Below are positions 1-6,248 of a stretch of DNA of 6,248 nucleotides, one piece after another; position 1 is the first letter of the stretch, and every line of letters begins with the position of its first letter. Under the pieces are notes generated by a model, which was not told where the DNA came from, made no database searches, and worked only from the letters and a program-made list of their open reading frames with translations. The stretch covers positions 1 through 6,248 of the forward strand of contig DFYV01000051.1 of assembly GCA_002383425.1 (NCBI GenBank), read 5' to 3'. Both the position numbers and the translations under genes were made by a program. Source of the stretch: Bacteroidales bacterium UBA4073. Lineage in GTDB: Bacteria; Bacteroidota; Bacteroidia; Bacteroidales; Tenuifilaceae.

Positions 1-146
1 CGAACAACGAACAACGAACAACACTTATCAACCATCAACCATTATTCCGAACAACAAACAACGAACAACGAACAACGCTTATTAACCATCAACTATGCTT
101 CCGAACAACGAACAACAAACAACGAACAACCCATCAACCATCAACC
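1..146. repeat. Composite heptanucleotide tandem repeat, 54-bp higher-order period
   Basis: Tandem heptamers CGAACAA, with the variant CAAACAA, form three blocks: 1-21 (three units, cut by the window edge), 48-75 (four units) and 102-129 (four units). The blocks end at 22, 76 and 130, an exact 54-bp spacing. The blocks are separated by 26-bp spacers (22-47 and 76-101) that match at 21 of 26 positions and contain AACCATCAAC. After the last block a spacer-like stretch (131-146) repeats CATCAAC/CCATCAACC, itself a 7-bp period. The plus strand of the blocks has no T, so the minus strand, in the direction of gene transcription, is G/T-rich. There is no internal complementarity and hence no hairpin. 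The array begins about 12 bp beyond the DUF4197 stop codon and may continue outside the window. It resembles in kind the heptanucleotide short tandem repeats known from filamentous cyanobacteria; its function here is unknown. Confidence 0.93.
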
Positions 147-157
147 AACTTGTTAAC

Positions 158-877
158 TCAATTATTACCAAAAACTCGCTTCAATATATCAGTAACGCGG
201 GCTGCTGGATCCTTTCTGATTTTAATTTCTTCCTGCTCTATAAGCACAAATAGCCCATCAATAGCCTTTTTCGTAACATAATCGTCGAGATTAGGGTTAA
301 CGGCCTTACCGCCGGTTAAAAGGGTTAACTTATTGTAGGTTGATGCCAATGGTTCCCAGTATGAGGTTAACTTCACCTTTTGAATGGCCTCGTGAACCAC
401 TGGTTGAAAAGCATTGGTAAGTTGTTCGGAAGTGGTTCTCCTAAAATATTCAGTAGCTGCGTTATCGGGCCCTTTCAGTATGCCCATAGCATCGGTAAAC
501 GACATTTTAGTGATGGCATCGGTAAATATGGGTAAAGCCTTTCGGGTTGCCTCCTCGGCAGCACGATTGAGAGTTAGCGTAAACTCATCTACCTGTTTTG
601 AAAAGCCAGCATCAACTAAAGTTTTTCGAACCTTTTCGGCTTCAGGAGGGAAAGGGATAAAAATCTTTGGGTTTTTGTAAAACCCATCGAGCTGTGAAGC
701 TAAACCCGTGGAGTTTTTTGCCCCAACCGTTAAGGCCTCTTTAAGCCCCTGAACCACCTCAACGGCTGTTAATGGTTTGCTTCCACCTTGTTGTGGAACA
801 GGGAAATTAGAAGGAATTACTATTTCAGCGCAAGCCGAAACCAACGTAACTAACGCGAAAAACAAAACCTTTTTCAT
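158..877 (-). CDS. DUF4197 domain-containing putative lipoprotein
   Basis: This 239-residue protein is a full-length member of the DUF4197 family, whose biochemical function is not known to me. Residues 1-15 form a lipoprotein signal peptide (two lysines, then a hydrophobic core) ending in a VSAC lipobox, so Cys16 should be lipidated and the protein anchored to a membrane on the periplasmic side. Inner or outer membrane cannot be decided from sequence. The family signature follows: GLKEALTVGA near 44-53, YKNPKIFIPFP at 67-77, NRAAEEA at 104-110, AATEYFRRTT at 140-149, NPNLDDYVTKKAIDGLF at 194-210, and a C-terminal IRKDPAARVTDILKRVFG block. The mature domain looks mostly helical, with no membrane segments or enzyme-like motif. 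The start lies 3 bp after the hutI stop codon, so the two genes are probably co-transcribed and perhaps translationally coupled. No terminator is visible after it; a heptamer repeat array begins almost at once. Confidence 0.9.
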   Translation of the reverse strand: MKKVLFFALVTLVSACAEIVIPSNFPVPQQGGSKPLTAVEVVQGLKEALTVGAKNSTGLASQLDGFYKNPKIFIPFPPEAEKVRKTLVDAGFSKQVDEFTLTLNRAAEEATRKALPIFTDAITKMSFTDAMGILKGPDNAATEYFRRTTSEQLTNAFQPVVHEAIQKVKLTSYWEPLASTYNKLTLLTGGKAVNPNLDDYVTKKAIDGLFVLIEQEEIKIRKDPAARVTDILKRVFGNN

Positions 878-880
878 ACC

Positions 881-2140
881 TTAGATTTTATTGTTTACAA
901 TATTTCCATTCAGGATAACCGTTTCAATTAAATCGGAAGTATAGGCATAGGGTAAATACTCATAACTTGATATAGGCTTAGTTATAAACACGTTAGCCAC
1001 TTTACCCCTGCAAATAGTTCCGTGAGTATCGGAAATGCCCATGGCATAAGCTCCATTAATGGTTGTAGCATTTATAACTTCCTCAGGTAACATGCGCAAC
1101 TTAATACATCCAAGTGACATGATGAATTTCATATCGCCCGAGGGTGATGAGCCCGGGTTGAAATCGGAAGCCAGAGCAACCGGTAACCCGGCGTTAATCA
1201 TTTTACGAACAGGGGGATCGGCCATACCCAGGAAAAAGGCTGCACCGGGTAACAGGGTCGGCATGGTTTCGGAGCCCAACAGTGCCTCTATTTCGGCATC
1301 GCCGGTATATTCAAGGTGATCGACAGATAAAGCATTATACTTTACGCCTACTTGTATTCCCCCTGAAAAATCGAGCTCGTTGGCATGAAGTTTTGGCCTA
1401 AGGCCATACTTGATACCAGCCATAAGAATGCGTTCAGTATCTTCAACCGTAAAGAAACCTTTGTCGCAAAATACATCGATATAATCGGCTAAACCTTCAG
1501 AGGCCACCATGGGTATCATCTCATTAATAATCAGATCGACATAGTCAGCTTGATGTCCCTTATATTCGGCTGGTACCGCATGGGCACCCAGAAAAGTTGA
1601 TTTTATGGTAATCGGGGTAGTTTCCTTTAGCCTGCGGATAACCCTCAGCATTTTAAGTTCGCTTTCAGTGGTTAGGCCATAACCGCTCTTAATTTCAACA
1701 GCGCCTGTTCCCTTACGAATAATTTCGTTTATACGTTCCAGCGATTGATTGTAAAGTTCATCTTCGGAAGTTTCGGCCAAAAGTTTGGCCGAATTTAAAA
1801 TACCTCCACCACGTTTTGCAATCTCCTCGTACGAAAGCCCCTTTATCTTATCGATATATTCAATTTCCCTGCTTCCTGCATATACCAAATGGGTGTGTGA
1901 GTCGCAAAAAGAGGGGAAAACCATTCGTCCAAATGCGTTGTATATCAGCACATCGCCCAAAAGTGACGATAGGTCGGGTGTTTTGGCCATGGGGCCAAAA
2001 TCGGCAATCAGCCCGTTGTCGAGCAGCAGGAATGCATTATCAATTGTTTGCAACTTAGCCATATCATTCCCTGCTTTCCAAACTACTGGCTTATCCTCAA
2101 CCTGAATCAACTTTTTAATGTTAAGTATAAGTATTTGCAT
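881..2140 (-). CDS. hutI: Imidazolonepropionase (histidine degradation)
   Basis: HutI hydrolyses 4-imidazolone-5-propanoate to N-formimino-L-glutamate, the third step of histidine catabolism, in the cytoplasm. The protein is a metal-dependent amidohydrolase. Using the 419-residue start, the metal-binding HxH motif is in DSHTH (His82, His84), followed by His187 in LGAHAVP, His252 and Glu255 in KLHANE, His275 in DHLEY and Asp326 in ASDFNPG. These positions lie within three residues of the catalytic residues I recall for Bacillus subtilis HutI, so the enzyme should be active. The preferred start is the ATG at 2138-2140 (MQILILNIKKL), which begins directly with the first beta strand seen in the family. 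An in-frame ATG at 2176 would add 12 residues that do not look like HutI. The stop lies 3 bp before the DUF4197 gene. No hutU, hutH, hutG or ftcD is in view, so the rest of the pathway must lie elsewhere or upstream of other genes. Confidence 0.95.
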   Translation of the reverse strand: MQILILNIKKLIQVEDKPVVWKAGNDMAKLQTIDNAFLLLDNGLIADFGPMAKTPDLSSLLGDVLIYNAFGRMVFPSFCDSHTHLVYAGSREIEYIDKIKGLSYEEIAKRGGGILNSAKLLAETSEDELYNQSLERINEIIRKGTGAVEIKSGYGLTTESELKMLRVIRRLKETTPITIKSTFLGAHAVPAEYKGHQADYVDLIINEMIPMVASEGLADYIDVFCDKGFFTVEDTERILMAGIKYGLRPKLHANELDFSGGIQVGVKYNALSVDHLEYTGDAEIEALLGSETMPTLLPGAAFFLGMADPPVRKMINAGLPVALASDFNPGSSPSGDMKFIMSLGCIKLRMLPEEVINATTINGAYAMGISDTHGTICRGKVANVFITKPISSYEYLPYAYTSDLIETVILNGNIVNNKI

Positions 2141-2163
2141 GATAGAATGCTGTTTTATGGCCT

Positions 2164-2181
2164 CGAAGATAGGCAATTATA
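2164..2181 (-). promoter_or_regulatory. Possible hutI promoter (-7 box candidates)
   Basis: On the minus strand two overlapping boxes, TATAATTG (2181-2174) and TATCTTCG (2171-2164), each match seven of eight positions of the Bacteroidota -7 consensus TAnnTTTG. A start site about 7 bases downstream would give a short leader before the ATG at 2140, and would lie inside or downstream of the alternative start at 2176, which favours the shorter HutI. No convincing TTTG -33 element is seen at the expected 19-21 base spacing. AT-rich sequence makes chance matches likely, so this is a weak call. Confidence 0.25.
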
Positions 2182-2330
2182 AGTAATTCTAAAATGTTTT
2201 TAAGCACGTTTCGTATAGGAGATGGTAGTGAGTAGGAAAAACATCATTTTTAGTGAAATTTGGCTTTTTGGACAAGGCTTAATTTTTATACCAACAAATT
2301 ATCTCATAAACTCATCATCACATCATCACG

Positions 2331-2395
2331 TCAACCATTTTCTCGAACAACAAACAACGAACAACAAACAACGAACAACAGTTAACCATCAACAA
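2331..2395. repeat. Second copy of the composite heptamer repeat
   Basis: Five tandem heptamers at 2344-2378 alternate CGAACAA and CAAACAA. Both flanks carry the spacer found in the left-hand array. TCAACCATT stands 13 bp before the first heptamer here (2331) as it does at 35 before the block at 48, and TTAACCATCAAC follows at 2382-2393 as it does at 82-93. A 27-bp stretch at 2353-2379 is identical to 104-130. The shared flanks show that the unit is a dispersed composite element and not just independent low-complexity sequence. It is in the same orientation as the left-hand array and lies between the yidC terminator and hutI. Confidence 0.9.
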
Positions 2396-2441
2396 TTAAA
2401 ACGCATACAAACAAATGATGCCCAAGCAGTGAATCTTTAAT

Positions 2442-2470
2442 AAAAAAACCGCCCATACTGAGCGGTTTTT
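2442..2470 (-). terminator. Intrinsic terminator of the pyrG-yidC unit
   Basis: Read on the minus strand, CCGCTC (2465-2460) pairs with GGGCGG (2454-2449) across a five-base AGTAT loop, and a run of seven T residues follows (2448-2442). Five A residues before the stem extend it by pairing with the T tract. All six core pairs form in minus-strand RNA, one as a U-G wobble. On the plus strand the same position would be a C-A mismatch, so the hairpin favours the minus strand. It starts about 11 bp after the yidC stop, exactly where the unit should end. Confidence 0.9.
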
Positions 2471-2481
2471 CATATGGCTAT

Positions 2482-4332
2482 TTACCTTTTCTTTTTCTTT
2501 AGTTGCTCCTGTTGCTTGGCCATTTCCTCGAGCCTTTGCTGCCATTTGGATTTAGTGACAGGCTTTTTGGTGTTTTCGTGAAGTTTTGCCAACAGAGCCT
2601 TATCATCGACAAAACGGCGGAAAATGAATGTTTGACCTAAAGTTATAACGTTTGAAAGTAAGTAGTAGTAGCTAAGCCCGGCAGAGTAATTGTTGAACCA
2701 AAAAAGTAGCATGATTGGCATCATCCATGTCATCATAAATTTCATTCCGGGCATTTGCGCATTGGTATCGCCCATTTGGTCGGTGTTCAACTTAGAGGTA
2801 AGATAAGTTGAAACAGCCATTAAAAGGGTGAATAAGCTGATGTGATCGCCAAACCATGGTAGGTTGAAAGGTAATTGAAGTATTGAATCGTACGACGAAA
2901 GGTCGTCGGCCCAGAGAAAACTTTGCTGCCTTAGCTCGAACGAAGCAGGGAAGAAACGGAACATAGCAATGAGAATGGGGAACTGTATGAGAACGGGGAT
3001 ACATCCTCCCATTGGATTAACCCCAACCTTCTTGTAGAGCGCCATAACAGCTTGCTGCTTTTTAACGGCATCCTCTTTCTTAGGATACTTTGCATTGATT
3101 TCGTCAACTTGAGGTTTAAGCACCCTCATTTTAGCGGAGCTGAGATACGACCTGTAAGTTAATGGGAATAGAAAAAGCTTGATGATAATGGTGAGCAGCA
3201 AGATGATTACCCCATAGTTTGTAAGAAATCGGCTGAGAAAATTGAATACGGGTATTACAACAAACTTGTTAATCCAACGTATGATATTTCGACCTAATGG
3301 GACAACATTTTCAAAGCCTAAGCTGTACGATTTAAGAGTTTTATAGCGGTTAGGGCCAAAGTAAAACTTTAATCCAATACTTTCACTCTCCTTATTCTGG
3401 TAAGGCAACGCCAATCGGGCGGTAAACTGCTTAACATGTTCTCCATCGTCGATATTAACCGACTTCAAATCGGCGTTTACAAAGTAATCGTCAGCTACAA
3501 TTACCGACGAAAAGAACTGGTGTTTAAAATCGACCCACTTAATTTTATTGTTTAATTCCTTTGAGTCTTCCTTATTTCTGGAATTAAATTCCTCGTAATC
3601 TTTGTTTTGGAATTGGTAAGCAATAGTGGTATAGTTACGCTCATTATCCAAACCTTTTTCCATGCGTAAAAGTTTTGAATCCCAAACAAGGTCGATATAC
3701 CCCAACCGGTTACCAATATTCTTTTCCAACCCGGCAAACCTGATGTCAAAATCAAGCATGTAGCTACCAGGTTTAATGGTATAAATGTAATCGATAAAGG
3801 CGTTGTTAAAGGCAGTTAACCTCATGGTTACCGATACCGAATCGGTAGTAACCACTATTACACTATCGGATGTTTGAGGGGCAAAAAACAAATCGTTTGT
3901 TTTAACGGCAACATTATCGCCCCAAAACTGAAGTCCAAATGTGTTTTCATCGCCGGTAAATAATATAAGTGGCTCGCCGGAATACGTTTTGAATTTTTTT
4001 AGCTCAACCGAATAAATACGTCCCCCTTTGGATGTAAGGGTAACCTTCATCAGGTCGTTTTCAAGGGTAACCAGCTTACTTTTTCCATTTGCTGCATCGG
4101 CAAATAGTCCGAACTCGGCAACCGCTTCCTGCTTTTTGGCGCTGTCGGAAAGTAACGCTTGAGCCTGCTCCTCGGCAAGGCGTTGTTGCCTTTCCTGTTC
4201 TTGGACCCTAGCAATTGAATCGGCTTTACGCTGGTAAACCTCACGCTCTTCCTTTGAAGGTTGTGTAAAGTAACCAAAGCCAATCATAATAAGAAAGATC
4301 AATACTAACCCAATTACTGTATTCCTATCCAT
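2482..4332 (-). CDS. yidC: Membrane protein insertase YidC (Oxa1 family)
   Basis: YidC inserts and folds inner-membrane proteins, alone or with the Sec translocon. The 616-residue protein has the Gram-negative layout. A first transmembrane helix lies at about 5-22. A charged, coiled-coil-like stretch (about 27-66) leads into the large periplasmic beta domain (about 85-345). The conserved Oxa1 core follows (about 355-575) with TM2 near 370-392, a cytoplasmic hairpin containing AKMRVLKPQ and MALYKKVGVNPMGGCIPVLIQFPI, and further helices around 440-460, 497-512 and 532-570. The C-terminal tail is rich in Gln, Glu and Lys and ends LKKKKR, as expected for a ribosome-contacting extension. At the position I align with the groove arginine of E. 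coli YidC (R366) there is Lys385 (TIIIKLFLFPLT), a conservative change that I believe is usual in this phylum. The start at 4332 gives the standard MDRNT N-terminus. It is 65 bp downstream of pyrG and is followed by a strong terminator. Confidence 0.97.
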   Translation of the reverse strand: MDRNTVIGLVLIFLIMIGFGYFTQPSKEEREVYQRKADSIARVQEQERQQRLAEEQAQALLSDSAKKQEAVAEFGLFADAANGKSKLVTLENDLMKVTLTSKGGRIYSVELKKFKTYSGEPLILFTGDENTFGLQFWGDNVAVKTNDLFFAPQTSDSVIVVTTDSVSVTMRLTAFNNAFIDYIYTIKPGSYMLDFDIRFAGLEKNIGNRLGYIDLVWDSKLLRMEKGLDNERNYTTIAYQFQNKDYEEFNSRNKEDSKELNNKIKWVDFKHQFFSSVIVADDYFVNADLKSVNIDDGEHVKQFTARLALPYQNKESESIGLKFYFGPNRYKTLKSYSLGFENVVPLGRNIIRWINKFVVIPVFNFLSRFLTNYGVIILLLTIIIKLFLFPLTYRSYLSSAKMRVLKPQVDEINAKYPKKEDAVKKQQAVMALYKKVGVNPMGGCIPVLIQFPILIAMFRFFPASFELRQQSFLWADDLSSYDSILQLPFNLPWFGDHISLFTLLMAVSTYLTSKLNTDQMGDTNAQMPGMKFMMTWMMPIMLLFWFNNYSAGLSYYYLLSNVITLGQTFIFRRFVDDKALLAKLHENTKKPVTKSKWQQRLEEMAKQQEQLKKKKR

Positions 4333-4373
4333 TAGTGAACATATTAGTTAAAATTTAGAAGTGATGTAGAGCA

Positions 4374-4381
4374 CAAAGGTA
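4374..4381 (-). promoter_or_regulatory. Candidate Bacteroidota-type promoter -7 element for yidC
   Basis: The minus strand reads TACCTTTG here, a perfect match to the TAnnTTTG -7 consensus used by the primary sigma factor of Bacteroidota. It lies in the 65-bp pyrG-yidC gap and would start a transcript with a leader of roughly 30-35 bases before the yidC ATG. No clear TTTG -33 element is present at the usual spacing, though that element is often degenerate. yidC may therefore have its own promoter in addition to read-through from pyrG. Confidence 0.45.
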
Positions 4382-4397
4382 ATACTTTGACCTAAAC

Positions 4398-6014
4398 CTA
4401 TTTGTTAAAATTCATTGCAGCTTTCACAAAATCAACAAACAAGGGATGTGGTCTAAGAACTGTACTGTTATATTCCGGATGAAACTGAACCCCAACAAAC
4501 CATGGGTGATTGGATAGTTCCATGATTTCGACCAGGCCTGTGTCGGGGTTAATACCAGCAGGAACCATTCCCGCCTTTTGGAACTGGTCAAGATACTTAT
4601 TGTTAAACTCGTAACGGTGACGATGTCGTTCGTTTACTTCAAGTTGCTTATATGCCGTAGAGGCAATTGAGCCTTTGGTTACCACACAGGGGTAAACTCC
4701 TAAACGCATGGTTCCCCCCATATCGGTTATTCCCTTTTGATCTTCCATCAGGTCGATAACAGGATGAGGTGTAGTCCGAACCATTTCGGTGGAGTTAGCA
4801 TCGGCTAAACCAAGGACATTACGGGCAAATTCAATAACAGCACACTGCATACCCAAGCAAATACCAAAAAATGGGATTTTATTTTCGCGGGCATACTTTA
4901 CGGAAAGAATTTTCCCCTCAATGCCACGATGTCCAAAGCCTGGTGCCACAAGAATACCTTTCAGATGACCAAGCTTTTGCGCAAGGTTATCGGGATTAAT
5001 ATCCTCGGACTGAATGAGTTCCAAATCGACCTTACAGTCGTTTGCTGCTCCTGCATGAATGAACGATTCAATGATCGATTTATAGGCATCGGGGAGTTTT
5101 ACATACTTTCCAACCAATCCTATTTTTACATGGTGACGCGGGTTTTTAACCCAGTTAACAAATTTTGTCCAATCGTCGAGCTGGGGTTCGGATGCAGGAA
5201 GATTGAGCTTACGAAGTATGGTAAGGTCTAACTTTTCGTTAAGCATCAGTAAGGGTACCTCATAAATGGTTTTAACATCGATTGATTCAACCACGGCCTC
5301 GGGCTCCACGTTACAGAAAAGGGCAACCTTTCGGCGTATATCGTCGCTCAGGTGCTTCTCGGTACGTAACACAAGCACGTCGGGCTGAATACCGTTTTCG
5401 AGAAGTTCCTTGACGGAGTGTTGGGTGGGTTTGGTTTTCAGCTCACCCGACGCCGATAGAAAGGGTACTAAGGTAAGGTGGATAAATGCTGAATTGGTTG
5501 GCCCCAACTCCCACTTAAGCTGTCGAACTGCCTCGATATACGGTAACGATTCGATATCGCCAACCGTACCGCCAATTTCGGTGATTACCACATCAAACTT
5601 ACTCTTTGTCCCCAGTATCTTAATTCGACGCTTTATTTCATCGGTGATATGGGGAATTACCTGAACAGTTTTTCCTAAGTAATCACCACGGCGTTCCTTA
5701 CTAATAACCGTTTGGTAAATTTTACCGGTGGTAACATTGTTGAGCTGCGATGTTGGTAAGCTAATAAACCGCTCGTAGTGTCCCAGATCGAGATCGGTTT
5801 CAGCCCCATCTTCGGTTACATAGCACTCCCCATGCTCGTATGGGTTGAGTGTTCCAGGGTCAACATTAATGTAAGGGTCAAGTTTCTGGATGGTAACAGA
5901 ATAACCCCTACTCTGCAAAAGTTTACCCAACGAAGCTGAAATAATACCTTTACCCAACGAGGATGCTACTCCTCCGGTGACAAAAACATATTTGGTAGAT
6001 GAGGCCTGTGGCAT
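4398..6014 (-). CDS. pyrG: CTP synthase (glutamine-hydrolysing)
   Basis: PyrG makes CTP from UTP, ATP and glutamine, the last step of de novo pyrimidine nucleotide synthesis, in the cytoplasm. All catalytic parts are visible in this 538-residue protein. The N-terminal synthase domain (about 1-275) has the P-loop GGVASSLGKG (14-23), the Mg-ATP residues Asp74 and Glu146 (in TEIGGTVGDIES), and the UTP/CTP-binding loop KTKPTQ (193-198). The C-terminal class I glutamine amidotransferase domain (about 297-535) has the oxyanion region APGFGHRGIEGK (357-368), the nucleophile Cys386 in GICLGMQ, and His512 and Glu514 in FHPEY completing the triad. Length and start are standard for the family. No Shine-Dalgarno sequence precedes the ATG, as is normal in Bacteroidota. 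It starts 21 bp after the upstream DUF349 gene, so the two are probably co-transcribed. Confidence 0.98.
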   Translation of the reverse strand: MPQASSTKYVFVTGGVASSLGKGIISASLGKLLQSRGYSVTIQKLDPYINVDPGTLNPYEHGECYVTEDGAETDLDLGHYERFISLPTSQLNNVTTGKIYQTVISKERRGDYLGKTVQVIPHITDEIKRRIKILGTKSKFDVVITEIGGTVGDIESLPYIEAVRQLKWELGPTNSAFIHLTLVPFLSASGELKTKPTQHSVKELLENGIQPDVLVLRTEKHLSDDIRRKVALFCNVEPEAVVESIDVKTIYEVPLLMLNEKLDLTILRKLNLPASEPQLDDWTKFVNWVKNPRHHVKIGLVGKYVKLPDAYKSIIESFIHAGAANDCKVDLELIQSEDINPDNLAQKLGHLKGILVAPGFGHRGIEGKILSVKYARENKIPFFGICLGMQCAVIEFARNVLGLADANSTEMVRTTPHPVIDLMEDQKGITDMGGTMRLGVYPCVVTKGSIASTAYKQLEVNERHRHRYEFNNKYLDQFQKAGMVPAGINPDTGLVEIMELSNHPWFVGVQFHPEYNSTVLRPHPLFVDFVKAAMNFNK

Positions 6015-6035
6015 TGTACTGATAGTATTTTACCG

Positions 6036-6248
6036 TTATAGCTTATCAATAAGTTTAATTTTTTCGTTCAATTCGGCAATTTCCTCCTTAGCCCGCTCAA
6101 TTTTACGTTTAACCTCCTCAAGCATGGCTTCGGCATTCTTGGTTTTGGCAAAGAAACCGATGTTGTTTTCCCAAACAGTAAGATCGTTCTCCAGCTGACG
6201 CATACGGTTAAACATGCGTTCCCTATTCTGACGGAGTTTTGACAGGGA
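6036..6248 (-). CDS. DUF349 domain-containing protein, C-terminal part
   Basis: The last 70 codons of a minus-strand gene enter from the right window edge and end at a TAA at 6036-6038. The fragment reads SLSKLRQNRERMFNRM at its start, has WENNIGFFAKTKNAEAML in the middle, and ends in a Lys/Glu-rich helix (EEVKRKIERAKEEIAELNEKIKLIDKL). The tryptophan-containing WENNIGFFAK motif followed by a short coiled coil matches my recollection of the C-terminus of Bacteroidota DUF349 proteins, which are long, highly charged helical repeat proteins of unknown function. No DUF349 repeat is itself in view, so the family name rests on the tail alone. The stop lies 21 bp before pyrG, suggesting a shared transcript. 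The true start is outside the window. Confidence 0.75.
   Translation of the reverse strand, partial: SLSKLRQNRERMFNRMRQLENDLTVWENNIGFFAKTKNAEAMLEEVKRKIERAKEEIAELNEKIKLIDKL

Larger units (their letters stand above)
2141..2481. other. Intergenic region between yidC and hutI
   Basis: This 341-bp gap separates two minus-strand transcription units. Reading from high coordinates, it holds the yidC terminator (2442-2470), a composite heptamer repeat copy (2331-2395), an AT-rich stretch from about 2182 to 2309 in which I recognise nothing, and weak promoter-like boxes near hutI (2164-2181). A 72-codon plus-strand open frame crosses the repeat (2222-2440), but it looks like chance: its C-terminal half is simply the translated heptamers. 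I see no tRNA, riboswitch or small RNA that I can support. Confidence 0.7.

Noticed and set aside
1..146. CRISPR array
   Set aside because: The repeats are short heptamer runs without a palindrome, the spacers are nearly identical to each other instead of unique, and no cas gene is present.
1059..1319. Plus-strand open frames within hutI, pyrG and the DUF4197 gene (for example 1059-1319, 4929-5231, 5410-5664, 414-680)
   Set aside because: They are fully antisense to genes with strong family signatures, and show no domain or start signal of their own.
2141..2176. Upstream hutI start giving a 12-residue N-terminal extension
   Set aside because: The extra residues are unlike the HutI N-terminus. 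The catalytic residue numbering fits the family only with the start at 2140, and promoter-like boxes overlap the extension.
2344..2378. Phase-variable heptanucleotide tract
   Set aside because: A 7-bp change would shift a reading frame, but the tract lies in no supported gene and is too far from the hutI start (about 200 bp) for obvious promoter-spacing control.
2222..2440. 72-codon plus-strand open frame ending just before the hairpin at 2442-2470
   Set aside because: Its second half is the translated heptamer repeat (EQQTTNNKQRTT). It has no recognisable domain, and the hairpin pairs better on the minus strand, as the yidC terminator. A chance open frame is the simpler reading.
5977..6198. 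Plus-strand open frame across the DUF349-pyrG junction
   Set aside because: It is antisense to the DUF349 tail and the pyrG start. Its hydrophobic, serine-rich translation is what the complement of a Lys/Glu-rich coiled coil gives.

Overview
This window looks like ordinary chromosomal DNA from a member of the Bacteroidota, probably Bacteroidales or a relative. The reasons are a moderately AT-rich composition, gene starts without Shine-Dalgarno sequences, a TAnnTTTG-type promoter element ahead of yidC, a YidC of Bacteroidota form (short MDRNT start, charged periplasmic coiled coil, lysine-rich C-terminal tail), and a DUF349 protein ending directly before pyrG. The phylum is inferred from these traits; no rRNA or other marker is present. 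All supported genes lie on the minus strand, so transcription runs from high to low coordinates.

Reading in the direction of transcription, the first unit is the 3' end of a DUF349-family gene (cut by the window edge at 6248), then pyrG (CTP synthase) 21 bp later, then yidC (membrane protein insertase) after a 65-bp gap that holds a candidate promoter. The unit closes with a clear intrinsic terminator at 2442-2470, about 11 bp after the yidC stop. These are housekeeping functions: pyrimidine nucleotide synthesis and inner-membrane protein biogenesis.

The 341-bp gap between yidC and hutI (2141-2481) holds the yidC terminator, one copy of a composite heptanucleotide repeat (2331-2395), about 130 bp with nothing recognisable, and weak promoter-like boxes just ahead of hutI. 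The second transcription unit is hutI (imidazolonepropionase, histidine degradation), followed after only 3 bp by a gene for a DUF4197 family lipoprotein. No other hut gene is in view.

From 1 to about 146, just past the DUF4197 stop, lies a tandem repeat built from CGAACAA/CAAACAA heptamers in blocks of four, separated by a related 26-bp spacer containing AACCATCAAC. The composite period is 54 bp. A further copy, with similar flanking spacer sequence, sits upstream of hutI, so the hutI-DUF4197 pair is bracketed by same-orientation repeats. This repeat family is the only structure in the window that the genes do not explain. I see no sign of a new defence, mobile or biosynthetic system.
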